The notes beneath the pieces were generated by a model. It was not told the origin of the DNA, searched no databases, and worked only from the letters and a program-made list of their open reading frames with translations. From positions 2,666,001 through 2,730,000 of the forward strand of contig NZ_CP090977.1 of the NCBI RefSeq assembly GCF_021513255.1: a DNA stretch of 64,000 bases, read 5' to 3'. Position numbers and translations under genes: made by a program. Positions 9,014-17,490 of this stretch are shown here, in pieces. The DNA is from Planococcus sp. 107-1. GTDB lineage: Bacteria; Bacillota; Bacilli; Bacillales_A; Planococcaceae. Every line of letters begins with the position of its first letter. Positions within the stretch are counted from its first letter, which is position 1.

Positions 9014-9968
9014 ATTGCCACTTAAAATTTTCTTTTGGTTGATAGGTGCGAAAACATCGACTGCCGGATTCCTCTAGTTCCATACTTTTCAGTATACGCC
9101 TAGCAGTATCCGGGTCCCTTAACCCAAGGAAATTCATGCATTCTTTTGCAGTGATGGTCGATTTGAAAATCATAAACCATTCATCTAGCGCTTTTAAATA
9201 CGCATCTCCGCTAAAATAATTACAAGTTTTGCAATGCCATCTGCGGTTAATCTTATTCATCTTTTTCACCCGACACTGTTCGCAAAATATGCCGTTTTCT
9301 ATCTCGTGGAGAGCTATATTGAATTTGGGGGCTAGCGGGAAAGGTTGATAGGATTGGTGCATGGAGAGGAGAAGTTGTCCGATGGCATTCATTTGCTCGA
9401 GGGTAATGAGGGGCTCCATACTTTGATTTCGATGAAGCTGGACCATCACTTCGTCGGCTTTCCATACATTTACGCCGGGCGGAACACCTTCCATTGTCTG
9501 GGACGGATATGCGAGGACGATGGCCGTTTCAATTTTCAATGGATAGCTGAAGCGCTTCAGCACCTTCTCCATTTTGATCTTGGCCGTTTCCGCTTGCACC
9601 ACCGGACTTTTAAACGTTTTTTCTTGGCCATTTGCCAAAGTTTGGTGCAAGCCGCTCGGATTCGTGGTGAGACGCAGCTTCCCGGACATATTCTTCACTT
9701 CTAAAATCATTAGGAAGCTTTGCGTAATCAATAAGGTATCGATTTGATTTTTCTCTGGCAAACTTAAATCATGGATGAATAAATGCGGATATGGCGGATC
9801 GAAGAACGCCAACATTTTGTCTAATCGTTCTTCTCCGCCTATTCCCGCTTGAGCTCCTTTAAGAACGTCAGAGATTGTATTTCTCATCGGATGTTGAAGT
9901 GACATCCGCCTCAATAAAGCTTCGTATCCTGCAATCTTGATCGGCTTTTCCCTGTGTTTAATGATCAT
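9012..9968 (-). CDS. NERD domain-containing protein
   Basis: 318 aa. The NERD (nuclease-related) domain lies at about 40-150, with GGEERLDKML, NQIDTLLIT and MILEVKNMSGKL, matching the conserved E, D and E-K positions of restriction-like nuclease folds. The C-terminal part has two CxxC pairs (FCEQC and HCKTC), probably a small zinc ribbon. The family's function is not established; a DNA-processing role is an inference. RBS GGAGG precedes ATG 9968. It stands alone, flanked on both sides by the unusual 21-bp repeat modules. Confidence 0.8.
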   Translation of the reverse strand: MIIKHREKPIKIAGYEALLRRMSLQHPMRNTISDVLKGAQAGIGGEERLDKMLAFFDPPYPHLFIHDLSLPEKNQIDTLLITQSFLMILEVKNMSGKLRLTTNPSGLHQTLANGQEKTFKSPVVQAETAKIKMEKVLKRFSYPLKIETAIVLAYPSQTMEGVPPGVNVWKADEVMVQLHRNQSMEPLITLEQMNAIGQLLLSMHQSYQPFPLAPKFNIALHEIENGIFCEQCRVKKMNKINRRWHCKTCNYFSGDAYLKALDEWFMIFKSTITAKECMNFLGLRDPDTARRILKSMELEESGSRCFRTYQPKENFKWQ

Positions 9969-10095
9969 ATTTCACACCTCCTTCTGTAAGTTTAGCAGGT
10001 AGGGTTGATGCATTCCATAAATATCCAAATTCCATTTTTGATTACGATATACGGGACAAAAATGAGATTTGAATGGTTTCTATTTGGCGATTTTT

Positions 10096-10200
10096 TATTT
10101 CTACTTTAATTGTGTCGCTTTGTACTTTAATTGTGTCGGGTTCTACACGAACTATGTCCATTTCTACTTGAACTAATCCGCCGCCTACCTGAATTGTGTC
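10096..10200. repeat. Array B: five 21-bp degenerate repeats
   Basis: Five units of exactly 21 bp, starting at 10096, 10117, 10138, 10159 and 10180. On the minus strand the consensus is close to GACACAATTAAAGTAGAAATA. Its orientation is opposite to array C on the other side of the hairpin core. Confidence 0.78.
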
Positions 10201-10223
10201 AGTTTCTCTCACAAAACCTAATC

Positions 10224-10277
10224 GCCTAAGCCGCCCGCTCCGCAGCCGGCCCTTGGTTCGCTTGCAGCGAACGAAAA
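10224..10277. repeat. Copy 2 of the shared hairpin core
   Basis: Starts GCCTAAGCC, contains CCGGCCCTTGGTTCGCTTGC and ends GCGAACGAAAAA. The same GTTCGCT/AGCGAAC stem occurs as at 8928-8981. Placed between arrays B and C. Confidence 0.8.
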
Positions 10278-10297
10278 ACCAATTTGTGAGAAGATGC

Positions 10298-10403
10298 TGT
10301 TTTTCTATGGACACGAATGGCTTATCTATCGACACTGGTTCACCTTCTATCGACACTATCTACCTTTCTTATCGACACTAGCTCCACTTTCAATGACATT
10401 AGC
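10298..10403. repeat. Array C: five 21/22-bp degenerate repeats
   Basis: Units start at 10298, 10319, 10340, 10361 (22 bp) and 10383. Consensus on the plus strand is near TTCTATCGACACTATC. The GACAC element is the inverted counterpart of GTGTC in array B. Confidence 0.75.
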
Positions 10404-10422
10404 TCCTCCCCACACAAAAAAA

Positions 10423-10447
10423 GAACCTCCACACTAAGTGGAAGTTC
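10423..10447 (-). terminator. Terminator after the RocB-like gene
   Basis: Imperfect stem GAACCTCCAC / GTGGAAGTTC just past the stop at 10458, followed on the minus strand by a T7-rich tract. Confidence 0.75.
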
Positions 10448-10457
10448 CCTCTTTCAT

Positions 10458-12071
10458 TCAATGTCTGCTTTTCACGGGAATCGACAGGATCATCTCTTCT
10501 AGCAGCACTGGCATTTCTTCGAAGGTGTTTTTGATGTGCAGGCGTTCGGTGCGCTTGTGGGCGTCTTTGCCGAAGGGGCCGACGTTTAGCACGGGTGCTT
10601 TGAGTTCTTTCATGGTTTGGAACGGGATGCTGTAGGTGTCGCCGTAAACGGGTGTGTTCCGTTCGTAGGTGACCCAGCCGTCGCCTTGGTCGCCGTAGTT
10701 GACGTAGCTCAAATCCGAGATGCCGTTGAAGTAATGGATTTGCTGCATTTCCAACCCGAATTTATTCATCGCGTTGGTTGTGACTTGTTCGACGCATTGC
10801 TTGACGAGTTCATCTTCTGAAGAGTTGACGGCTGGGTAATACGGCGGCGCATAAAGCAGGACGATCGCCGGTGTGAGTTCCTGGCAGTTGATGAGCAGGA
10901 TGTCGACGATGTGCATGGATTTCTCGCGGACGTCCCATTCCGGATGCATCAAAGTATCGTACAGGGCTTCGTTGACGTAGTCGAAGCCGAATTTGCCGAT
11001 GGCATAATCCATCAATTCCTGGTAGCGCATGACGCGGATTTCACCGACCGGCTCCACGCCTTCACGTTCACACATCGCCAAATAATCGCGCGTGCAATGG
11101 GCAGCGGCGTCTTTCGCCACTTGTTCGAAAATCTCGAACACTTCTTCCGCGTTGCGCTCCATCATGAAGACGTTATACATCGCGCTCGTGCGATACGGCG
11201 TCTGCGCGGAGTATTCGTGTTTGATGTCACGCTGCGTCAAGGTTACCGGCAGCGGCGTTGCTTCGCCGTAGACGGTTTCTTTGAAGCTCGGATTCCATTC
11301 CATCCTATGTGTCAAATAGGTCGAGATATAGCTCGATGTGATACCGGAGAGCGGTTCGCCGACATGCGTTTCCTTGCCGTAGAACAAAGCGGACGGCATG
11401 ATTTTGCCGATTGACCCCGTATAGAGGTAATGCGCGGTATCGCCAGGCTTCATGGCGAAAACCGGTTCACCATTTAGGAATAGAATATATTCGAGTCCGT
11501 GCTCACGCTCGAGATCCAATAGTTTCGAAACGCCGTAGCGCATGCCGGCTGAATTCACTTCTTCGTCCGGCACGGTCATTAAAACAAGATTGATCGGCCA
11601 GTTTTCATCGGCCGCTTTTTCAATCATTGCCATGTGGAGCGCGAGCCCCGCTTTCATGTCCATTGTGCCGCGGCCAAATAAATATTCACCGGAATCGAGG
11701 TCGGCCTGGGCTTCCGGATCAAGTTCATCGCGAACCAATTTCAAGGCTTCGCCGAGTTCAAGCGGCTGGCAAGCAAGCGGCTCCAAATCCCCATACTCAC
11801 CCGTATGGACCGTATCGAAATGGCTGATGAGCACAATTGTGTCGATCGCCTCCGGATGCTTGTAAAGCGCCGTCACGTATTGGCGCCCCCAATTGACTTC
11901 GCCGAGAAACAGATGGTCCGGATGTTCCTGGAAATAGGGAATCATCTCCAATTCCTCTTTTAGCCGATCGGCAAATTCCACTTCCCCTTCGGTTAGCGTC
12001 ATGCTTTTCCAACTTACCAGTTCACATAACAACTCTTGCAATTTATCGGGTGTCCCCCACATTAACGCCAT
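10458..12071 (-). CDS. rocB: RocB-like M20 family peptidase
   Basis: 537 aa. M20 metallopeptidase related to the B. subtilis arginine-utilisation protein RocB. Motifs: ISHFDTVH, LFGRGTMDMKAGLA (metal-bridging Asp), MTVPDEEVNSAGM (catalytic Glu pair) and a late NVGPFGKDAHKRTERL. Its exact substrate is not known in any species. It is the second gene after a PatA-type aminotransferase on the same strand (15 nt apart), so the two probably form an operon for amino-acid or peptide catabolism. GGGG precedes ATG 12071. Confidence 0.8.
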   Translation of the reverse strand: MALMWGTPDKLQELLCELVSWKSMTLTEGEVEFADRLKEELEMIPYFQEHPDHLFLGEVNWGRQYVTALYKHPEAIDTIVLISHFDTVHTGEYGDLEPLACQPLELGEALKLVRDELDPEAQADLDSGEYLFGRGTMDMKAGLALHMAMIEKAADENWPINLVLMTVPDEEVNSAGMRYGVSKLLDLEREHGLEYILFLNGEPVFAMKPGDTAHYLYTGSIGKIMPSALFYGKETHVGEPLSGITSSYISTYLTHRMEWNPSFKETVYGEATPLPVTLTQRDIKHEYSAQTPYRTSAMYNVFMMERNAEEVFEIFEQVAKDAAAHCTRDYLAMCEREGVEPVGEIRVMRYQELMDYAIGKFGFDYVNEALYDTLMHPEWDVREKSMHIVDILLINCQELTPAIVLLYAPPYYPAVNSSEDELVKQCVEQVTTNAMNKFGLEMQQIHYFNGISDLSYVNYGDQGDGWVTYERNTPVYGDTYSIPFQTMKELKAPVLNVGPFGKDAHKRTERLHIKNTFEEMPVLLEEMILSIPVKSRH

Positions 12072-12086
12072 TTCACTTTCCCCTTT

Positions 12087-13247
12087 CTATTGGTCCAAAG
12101 TCTTTAGCCAAGCCGCCATCCGCTCCATTGCCTGTTCCAACGTCGGCATGGAGTAGGCGTATGAAATCCGCAGGAAGCCTTCGCCGTATTCGGTAAACGC
12201 CGTTCCCGGCACTGCTGCAACTCCCGCTTCTTTCAATAAACGCGTGGCAAACTCGAACGAGCTCATGCTATATTTTGCGATGGAAGGAAAAATATAAAAT
12301 GCACCGTTCGGCTTCACCACTTCAAGCCCCATCTCGATCAATTTTCCGTAGACGAATTCCAAGCGCTCCATATACGCTCGATTCATCTCCGCTGGTAAAT
12401 GGCGGTTGTTTTTCAGCGCTTCGATCGCTGCATACTGCGTCGGAACCGACGCGCATACGGTATTGTACATATGCACTTTCAATATATGCTTCACGTATTC
12501 CTCCGGTCCAAGCAGAAAGCCCATCCGCCAGCCTGTCATGGAATGCGATTTCGACAAGCCGTGAATCAGGAACGTCCGGTCTTTGATCGCGTCAAAGCAG
12601 GCGAAAGATGTATGCGAACCGATAAATGTATTTTCGCTGTAAATTTCATCTGTCAGCACGAAAATCTCATGATTCTTCAATTCTTCCACAATCACTTCCA
12701 TTTGCTCTTTCGTCAAGGTCACGCCTGTCGGATTGGATGGAAAATTAAACAAGATCGCTTTGGTTTTATTGGTGATCAACGCTTTAATCGATTCTGCAGT
12801 CGGCACGAGCCCTGTCTTGGAAGTATCCAGCAAGACCGCTTTGCCGCCGTTCAATGAAACAAGCGGTTCGTATCCGGCAAAGCAAGGCGCCGGAATGATG
12901 ACTTCGTCGCCTTCGCAGAGAATCGTCCGGAACGTGGCATCGAGTGCTTCGCTGGCACCGTTGGTTGCAATGATTTCCGTTTGTGGATTGTATGTAAGAT
13001 TATAAGTATCGCTGAAAAAAGACGCAATTTCCTGCCGCAGTTCAAGCAGGCCGGCGTTATGGGAATAGCTCGTCATATCGGCCGTGATCGCCGCTTTTCC
13101 GGCTTCTTTGACTTTTTCTGGCGTCGGGAAATCCGGTTGGCCGATCGTCAAATTGATGGCATCGGGATAATCGACCAATTGGTTGAAGAATTGGCGGATC
13201 CCCGAAATCTTCAGCGCTTCCGCGCGCGGATTTAATTGTAAGGACAT
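12087..13247 (-). CDS. patA: PatA-type class I aminotransferase
   Basis: 386 aa from ATG 13247, chosen because GGAG lies 9 nt upstream and the protein then begins MSLQLNPRAEALKISGIRQF as in relatives; the longer frame to 13340 has no RBS. PLP fold type I signatures: TIGQPDFPTP, NFPSNPTGV, VLTDEIYSENTF and the PLP-lysine in HGLSKSHSMTGWRMGF. B. subtilis PatA acts on N-acetyl-diaminopimelate; here a broader role is possible because it is coupled with a RocB-like peptidase. Confidence 0.82.
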   Translation of the reverse strand: MSLQLNPRAEALKISGIRQFFNQLVDYPDAINLTIGQPDFPTPEKVKEAGKAAITADMTSYSHNAGLLELRQEIASFFSDTYNLTYNPQTEIIATNGASEALDATFRTILCEGDEVIIPAPCFAGYEPLVSLNGGKAVLLDTSKTGLVPTAESIKALITNKTKAILFNFPSNPTGVTLTKEQMEVIVEELKNHEIFVLTDEIYSENTFIGSHTSFACFDAIKDRTFLIHGLSKSHSMTGWRMGFLLGPEEYVKHILKVHMYNTVCASVPTQYAAIEALKNNRHLPAEMNRAYMERLEFVYGKLIEMGLEVVKPNGAFYIFPSIAKYSMSSFEFATRLLKEAGVAAVPGTAFTEYGEGFLRISYAYSMPTLEQAMERMAAWLKTLDQ

Positions 13248-13402
13248 ATTTATGCGCTCCGTTTCACGTTTTGGCTTTCCTCTATTATATTGCAATAAAT
13301 GAGAAAATAAAGGGCAGCGGGCCGGGAATCCTTGTGTCATTTTTCACAATTTCGCAAACCGCTTGGGACGCTAGACAAATTCAGCACTTCCTGAGATTAA
13401 AA

Positions 13403-13440
13403 AAATCCCATCCGCCGTCAACTGACAGCAAATGGGATTT
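13403..13440 (-). terminator. Rho-independent terminator after the EamA transporter
   Basis: Arms AAATCCCAT and ATGGGATTT, followed on the minus strand by T7. Confidence 0.8.
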
Positions 13441-13446
13441 CCTCTT

Positions 13447-14358
13447 TTATTCAACCCGTTTTCTTCTTTTCCGCAGCAAGTCTTCCGCAGCGCCTGAACC
13501 GAATAGCACGCCGATGATAATCAGCACGAGGCCGTAAATATGGCCGCTGGTGATTTTTTCACCGAGGATGACGGCTGCTCCGACGAGAGAAAACAAGGTG
13601 TTCAAATTCATGAAAATCGCGGCTTTTGTTGGTCCAGCTTGTCCAATCGAGTAGTTGTATAGCATATGCCCCATCGCTGTCCCTATGATTGCGGAAAAGA
13701 CAAAGCCCAGCCAGAAAATCGCAGGCATGTCTTTGAATGCCTGGATTTCGCCTGGTTCTTGAATCAGGGAAATGACGAGCAGCACGACGGAACCGAGAAC
13801 AAACATATAGCCTGTCAACACACGCGGATCCATCGAAGCAGCTGCTTTCGCGATGACGATATAACTGAAGACCTGCACCAAAATTGACAAGAAAACAAAA
13901 ACGTCGCCGATGTTCATGCCGGAAGCGGCTTCGTTGCCGACGAGTACCGTTGCTGATACGCCGGCAAGACCGACAAAAACACCGATCCACTGAAGTTTCG
14001 ACGGATAGCTTCGCATGATCAGCGACACCAGTACCGCCGTCAACATCGGCCCAGTCCCAAGAATCAACCCGGCATTCGAACCGCTCGTAAGCGATAATCC
14101 GCTTGATAGGAAATAATGATGGCCGACAACATTCAGCAAAGCGCCGAGCCCGATGTATTTCCATTCATTTTTCTTTGGCCATCTTAACAGCCGCATGGCA
14201 GCCAGTATGGCCATCACGGCAATTCCGGCGAGCATGATCCGGAATGCTGTCAGCGTGATGGGATCGACAAATTCAATCATGTATTTAACGACTGGCAGGT
14301 TGATTCCCCACATGAACATGACAAGCGTCAATAAGAGATAGATTTTCCATGGTTTCAA
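13447..14358 (-). CDS. EamA (DMT superfamily) transporter
   Basis: 303 aa with ten predicted hydrophobic segments in two EamA halves (each about 130 aa). Typical features are MFMWGINLPVVKYM in helix 1 and GEKITSGHIYGLVLIIIGV near the end. The start is TTG at 14358 (AAGG, 9 nt spacing) giving MKPWKIYLL. The family exports or imports small metabolites; the substrate is unknown. It sits 28 nt downstream of panF on the same strand and may be co-transcribed with it. Confidence 0.8.
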   Translation of the reverse strand: MKPWKIYLLLTLVMFMWGINLPVVKYMIEFVDPITLTAFRIMLAGIAVMAILAAMRLLRWPKKNEWKYIGLGALLNVVGHHYFLSSGLSLTSGSNAGLILGTGPMLTAVLVSLIMRSYPSKLQWIGVFVGLAGVSATVLVGNEAASGMNIGDVFVFLSILVQVFSYIVIAKAAASMDPRVLTGYMFVLGSVVLLVISLIQEPGEIQAFKDMPAIFWLGFVFSAIIGTAMGHMLYNYSIGQAGPTKAAIFMNLNTLFSLVGAAVILGEKITSGHIYGLVLIIIGVLFGSGAAEDLLRKRRKRVE

Positions 14359-14386
14359 ATCAGAAGACCTTCTTTCGCCTGCCGGA

Positions 14387-15847
14387 TTATTTCGCAGCCC
14401 TCACATTGTAATCATATGCTGTGCGCCCTATCAGCAAACTGAATGCGATAAAAGCAACGAGTGAAAGCAGAACGGGCAGCGTCACCGTATGGACGCCAAA
14501 CAAATTGCCATTCGCAGTATTGTAGAGATGGAGGAAAACGTAGCTGCCGATCCCTGTTATCATCGACGCAATCGCTCCGTATTTATTGCCCCATTTCCAG
14601 TACAGGCCGAGAACCACCGGCCAGATAAACGCCGCTTCCAAACCGCCGAATGCAAATAAATTCAGGAAGATCAACAGGTCTGGCGGATTTAAAGCGAGCA
14701 GGAAGACGATGATGCCGAGCGCTCCTGTGACGCCGAAAGATAATCGTTTGATTGATTTCAGATCGGCATCCGGTTTGATGTAATTCAAATAAACGTCTTT
14801 TACAATTGAAGAACTGACCAGAATCAGCAACGAATCGACCGTCGACATGATGGCTGCCATTGGAGCCGCAAGGACAATACCGGCAGCCCAAGCTGGCAAG
14901 GTTTCAAGTGCAATTAAAGGGATGACTTTATCGCCGATATCGATGCCTGGCAAGATTGGACGGGCAAAAACGCCGATCAAGTGCATATTGAGCATGATGA
15001 ATCCGGTAACTACGGTTCCGATGATCAATGCCCGGTGCATCGATTGCGAGTTTTTATAAGACATCGCACGCACGGTGATTTGCGGCAAGCCCACAACTCC
15101 GACTCCGACCAGAATCCAGAAAGAAGAGACATACGCAGCGCTTAAATTGCCATCCGCTCCGTAAGGCGTTACGAGATTCGGGTTTTCATTCAGCAAATCC
15201 GCCATGATGTTCGGAATGCCGCCGCCTGCGATAATGACCGCAATGAGAAGAACCAAGGTCCCTACAAACATGACGGCGCCTTGGACCGCATCTGTTACAG
15301 CCACTGCACGGAATCCGCCGATGGTCACATAGACCAGCACGCTGACCGCAAAAATGAATAAAGCCGTGTTATACGGAAGACCCGTCAGCGATTCGACGAG
15401 ACGCGCACCGCCGATCCACTGGGCAGCCATCGCAGAAAACAGGAAAATGATGATGCTGAGCGCCGATAAAATGACCACCCATGTGCTGTTATAGCGGGCT
15501 TTTAGAAAATCGATCATCGTCACCGCTTGATAGCGGCGCGCCATGATTGCAAACTTTTTGCCGAGGATCATCAAGACAAAATACCCGGTGACCACTTGCG
15601 TCATGGCAAGCAATACCCAGCCGAAACCCATCGTATAGGCGGTTCCGGGACCACCAAGGAAACTGGAAGCACTGCCGTAAGTCGCAACCATCGTCATCGC
15701 AAGTACGAAACCGCCTAGCTCCCGGCTCCCGAGGAAATAATCATTGATGAAATTTGAACTGGAAGAAAGTTTGGTGCTCGACCAATAGCCGATCGCAAAA
15801 ATGATCAATAAGAAAACAAACATTGGAATGATAACTGCATAATTCAT
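14387..15847 (-). CDS. panF: Sodium/pantothenate symporter
   Basis: 486 aa, about 13 membrane segments, solute:sodium symporter family. Diagnostic sequence: NDYFLGSRELGGFVLAMTM, TYGSASSFLGGPGTAY, GGFRAVAVTDAVQG and PMAAIMSTVDSLLILVSS. PanF imports pantothenate with Na+ for coenzyme A synthesis. Its ATG overlaps the stop of the small YhdT gene by 4 nt, the usual partner of panF, which supports the specific assignment. Confidence 0.88.
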   Translation of the reverse strand: MNYAVIIPMFVFLLIIFAIGYWSSTKLSSSSNFINDYFLGSRELGGFVLAMTMVATYGSASSFLGGPGTAYTMGFGWVLLAMTQVVTGYFVLMILGKKFAIMARRYQAVTMIDFLKARYNSTWVVILSALSIIIFLFSAMAAQWIGGARLVESLTGLPYNTALFIFAVSVLVYVTIGGFRAVAVTDAVQGAVMFVGTLVLLIAVIIAGGGIPNIMADLLNENPNLVTPYGADGNLSAAYVSSFWILVGVGVVGLPQITVRAMSYKNSQSMHRALIIGTVVTGFIMLNMHLIGVFARPILPGIDIGDKVIPLIALETLPAWAAGIVLAAPMAAIMSTVDSLLILVSSSIVKDVYLNYIKPDADLKSIKRLSFGVTGALGIIVFLLALNPPDLLIFLNLFAFGGLEAAFIWPVVLGLYWKWGNKYGAIASMITGIGSYVFLHLYNTANGNLFGVHTVTLPVLLSLVAFIAFSLLIGRTAYDYNVRAAK

Positions 15848-16113
15848 CGATCATCGTCCTCCTCATCAAAAGGTACTTCCACAAAGAAAAATTTGACGAT
15901 GACGATCACTAAAACGACAATCACCAAGAAACCCACTACGCAGCTCCAGAAAAACCAATCGGGCAAACCGAAAACGTAGCTGTATTCTTCAACTGGCCGG
16001 CTTCCCATTCCATATGCGAATCCGAACCACCAGACAAAATTGAATAAAGCCAGTCCCAAGCCGATTAACGCTTCCCGGTTCGCAATTTTAAATCGCCAAT
16101 CCGTTTCTTTCAT
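15844..16113 (-). CDS. yhdT: YhdT family membrane protein
   Basis: 89 aa from ATG 16113 (GGAG, 8 nt spacing; a GTG at 16122 in frame is less well placed). Two hydrophobic segments, WWFGFAYGMG motif and an acidic C-terminus (EVPFDEEDDD). YhdT (DUF997) proteins are almost always encoded just before panF, as here with a 4-nt overlap; they are thought to be an accessory subunit of the symporter, by association only. Confidence 0.82.
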   Translation of the reverse strand: MKETDWRFKIANREALIGLGLALFNFVWWFGFAYGMGSRPVEEYSYVFGLPDWFFWSCVVGFLVIVVLVIVIVKFFFVEVPFDEEDDDR

Positions 16114-16279
16114 TTTTTTCACTCCATTCTATAGTCTTACTTCCTATTTAGTCTTTTGGCACAATTTCTTGATTTTAAAAGTATGAATCCATTTCCTTTT
16201 TCTTTCATCAAAACCTTATTAAAATGACCTTTTTCTTATCTTATCATTTATTACTTATGTAAAATATCCTAAAAATCTA

Positions 16280-16308
16280 TTGACTGAATATTCTTTATCA
16301 CATATATT
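16280..16308 (+). promoter_or_regulatory. SigA-type promoter of the LysM-NlpC/P60 gene
   Basis: TTGACT, 17-bp spacer, TATATT. Transcription would start near 16315, giving a leader of about 145 nt that contains a palindromic repeat element before the RBS. Confidence 0.7.
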
Positions 16309-16429
16309 AAGAAAAGCACAAGCACCCATCTAGCCTCGACAGGCTTAAGGCAGAACACGCAGGAAATCCTGATTTCCGTAGTGGGCTGACTTAAGACCCC
16401 GAGAGGCTGGGTGCTGAAGTCTGGACACC
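16309..16429 (+). repeat. Palindromic intergenic element, locus 1
   Basis: Starts AAGAAAAGC, ends GTCTGGACACC. Arms AGCACCCA..AGCCTCG and CGAGAGGCT..TGGGTGCT pair, with inner CTTAAG boxes. The same family occurs near 20.1, 29.5, 34.8, 36.8, 40.7 and 43.9 kb. Together with the promoter it fills most of the 336-bp divergent gap. Confidence 0.85.
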
Positions 16430-16459
16430 AAAAAACATCTTACCTTTGGAGGTTGAAGC

Positions 16460-17371
16460 ATGAAGCAACAATTACTGTCCGGTGTATTGGCTATCGCTCT
16501 ATTCTCCACCGTCTCTCTTCCCTTGGCGGAAGCCGCAACGTATAAGGTACAACCTGGAGATACCCTTTACCGAATTGCACAAAAACACAAAGTAAGCGTC
16601 GCAGATTTAAAATCGTGGAACAAGCTCAGCAGCGACTCCCTCTATGCCAACCAATCCCTCAACATCGGGAATGCGGTGATCGCAGCACCGAAAAAAGTAA
16701 AAAATCCGGTGAAGGCGAAAGTGCCTGTTAAAGTAAGCGCTCCAGCGCCAAGTACCGGCACAACCACTTACATAGTCAAAAAAGGCGATTCGCTTTACAG
16801 CATCGCTAAGAAATACGGGGTTACGGCTGACCAGATCATTGTTTGGAACAAACTCGCATCCACGAACCTGCTGGTCAATCAAAGCTTGAAAATCGGCAAT
16901 GCCAAGCAGCCTTCTAAAGTGGTCCCGGTATCCGCTGAAAAACCCACTCCGGTTCCCGCTCCTGCACCGATTGCAGCGCCTGTCGGCAATCAGGCAAGTT
17001 CCGTTTATGCAGCTGCTTTGAAAATCGCCTATTCATTAGAGCGTACACCTTATGTATTCGGCGGTGCAAGCCCTGCTGGCTTTGATTGCAGCGGATTTAT
17101 CTATTATGTTTATTCCCAGGCTGGATTAAAAGTTTCCCGCACAGACAGCGTCGGCTTTTACAACCTTTCTTCTGAAATCGCGAATCCCGCAATCGGGGAT
17201 TTGGTCTTTTTCCAAGATACATATAAGCCAGGCATCTCACATATGGGCATCTTTGTCGGCAATAACTCCTTCATCCATGCCGGCAGCAAGGGAATCGAAG
17301 TCTCGAATTTGGATACGCCTTACTGGAACCAGCATTTCGTTGGATTTAAACGCCTTAAAGCTTTGAAATAG
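16460..17371 (+). CDS. Secreted LysM-NlpC/P60 peptidoglycan endopeptidase
   Basis: 303 aa. Signal peptide (1-25), two LysM domains (about 27-70: YKVQPGDTLYRIAQKHKVSV; about 105-148: YIVKKGDSLYSIAKKYGVTA), a Pro/Ala-rich linker and a C-terminal NlpC/P60 domain (about 185-303). The catalytic Cys is in GFDCSGFIYYVY and the His in GISHMGIFVG. The family cleaves D-Glu-gamma-diamino-acid bonds in wall peptides, as B. subtilis LytE/LytF and YkfC do. RBS TGGAGG precedes ATG 16460. Only plus-strand gene in the first 22 kb. Confidence 0.9.
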   Translation: MKQQLLSGVLAIALFSTVSLPLAEAATYKVQPGDTLYRIAQKHKVSVADLKSWNKLSSDSLYANQSLNIGNAVIAAPKKVKNPVKAKVPVKVSAPAPSTGTTTYIVKKGDSLYSIAKKYGVTADQIIVWNKLASTNLLVNQSLKIGNAKQPSKVVPVSAEKPTPVPAPAPIAAPVGNQASSVYAAALKIAYSLERTPYVFGGASPAGFDCSGFIYYVYSQAGLKVSRTDSVGFYNLSSEIANPAIGDLVFFQDTYKPGISHMGIFVGNNSFIHAGSKGIEVSNLDTPYWNQHFVGFKRLKALK

Positions 17372-17446
17372 GCAAATATTTTATTCAGTTCTTTATTATG
17401 TAGTTTTTCTGCCGTGCAGGCAATCCTTTCTTTTATCGTTAAACAT

Positions 17447-17485
17447 AAAAACCCCCTTGGCCGCAACTGCAGCCAAGGGGGTTTT
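17447..17485. terminator. Bidirectional terminator between convergent genes
   Basis: Stem AAAACCCCCTTGGC / GCCAAGGGGGTTTT with a 10-nt loop, placed between the NlpC/P60 and HlyD-like genes that end towards each other. Confidence 0.9.
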
Positions 17486-17490
17486 CGTGC

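Noticed and set aside
10042..10356. 104-aa minus-strand ORF with heptad-like repeats (DTIKV, VSIE)
   Set aside because: It is a by-product of the 21-bp repeat arrays, which keep frame because 21 is a multiple of three. No RBS at its start, and it reads straight through the hairpin core.
13248..13340. N-terminal extension of the PatA-type protein
   Set aside because: No RBS for the upstream start, and the extension does not resemble family N-termini; the start at 13247 has GGAG at good spacing.
16309..16459. Riboswitch upstream of the wall hydrolase gene, such as the c-di-AMP type
   Set aside because: The leader matches the dispersed palindromic repeat family and lacks the conserved riboswitch core that I know.
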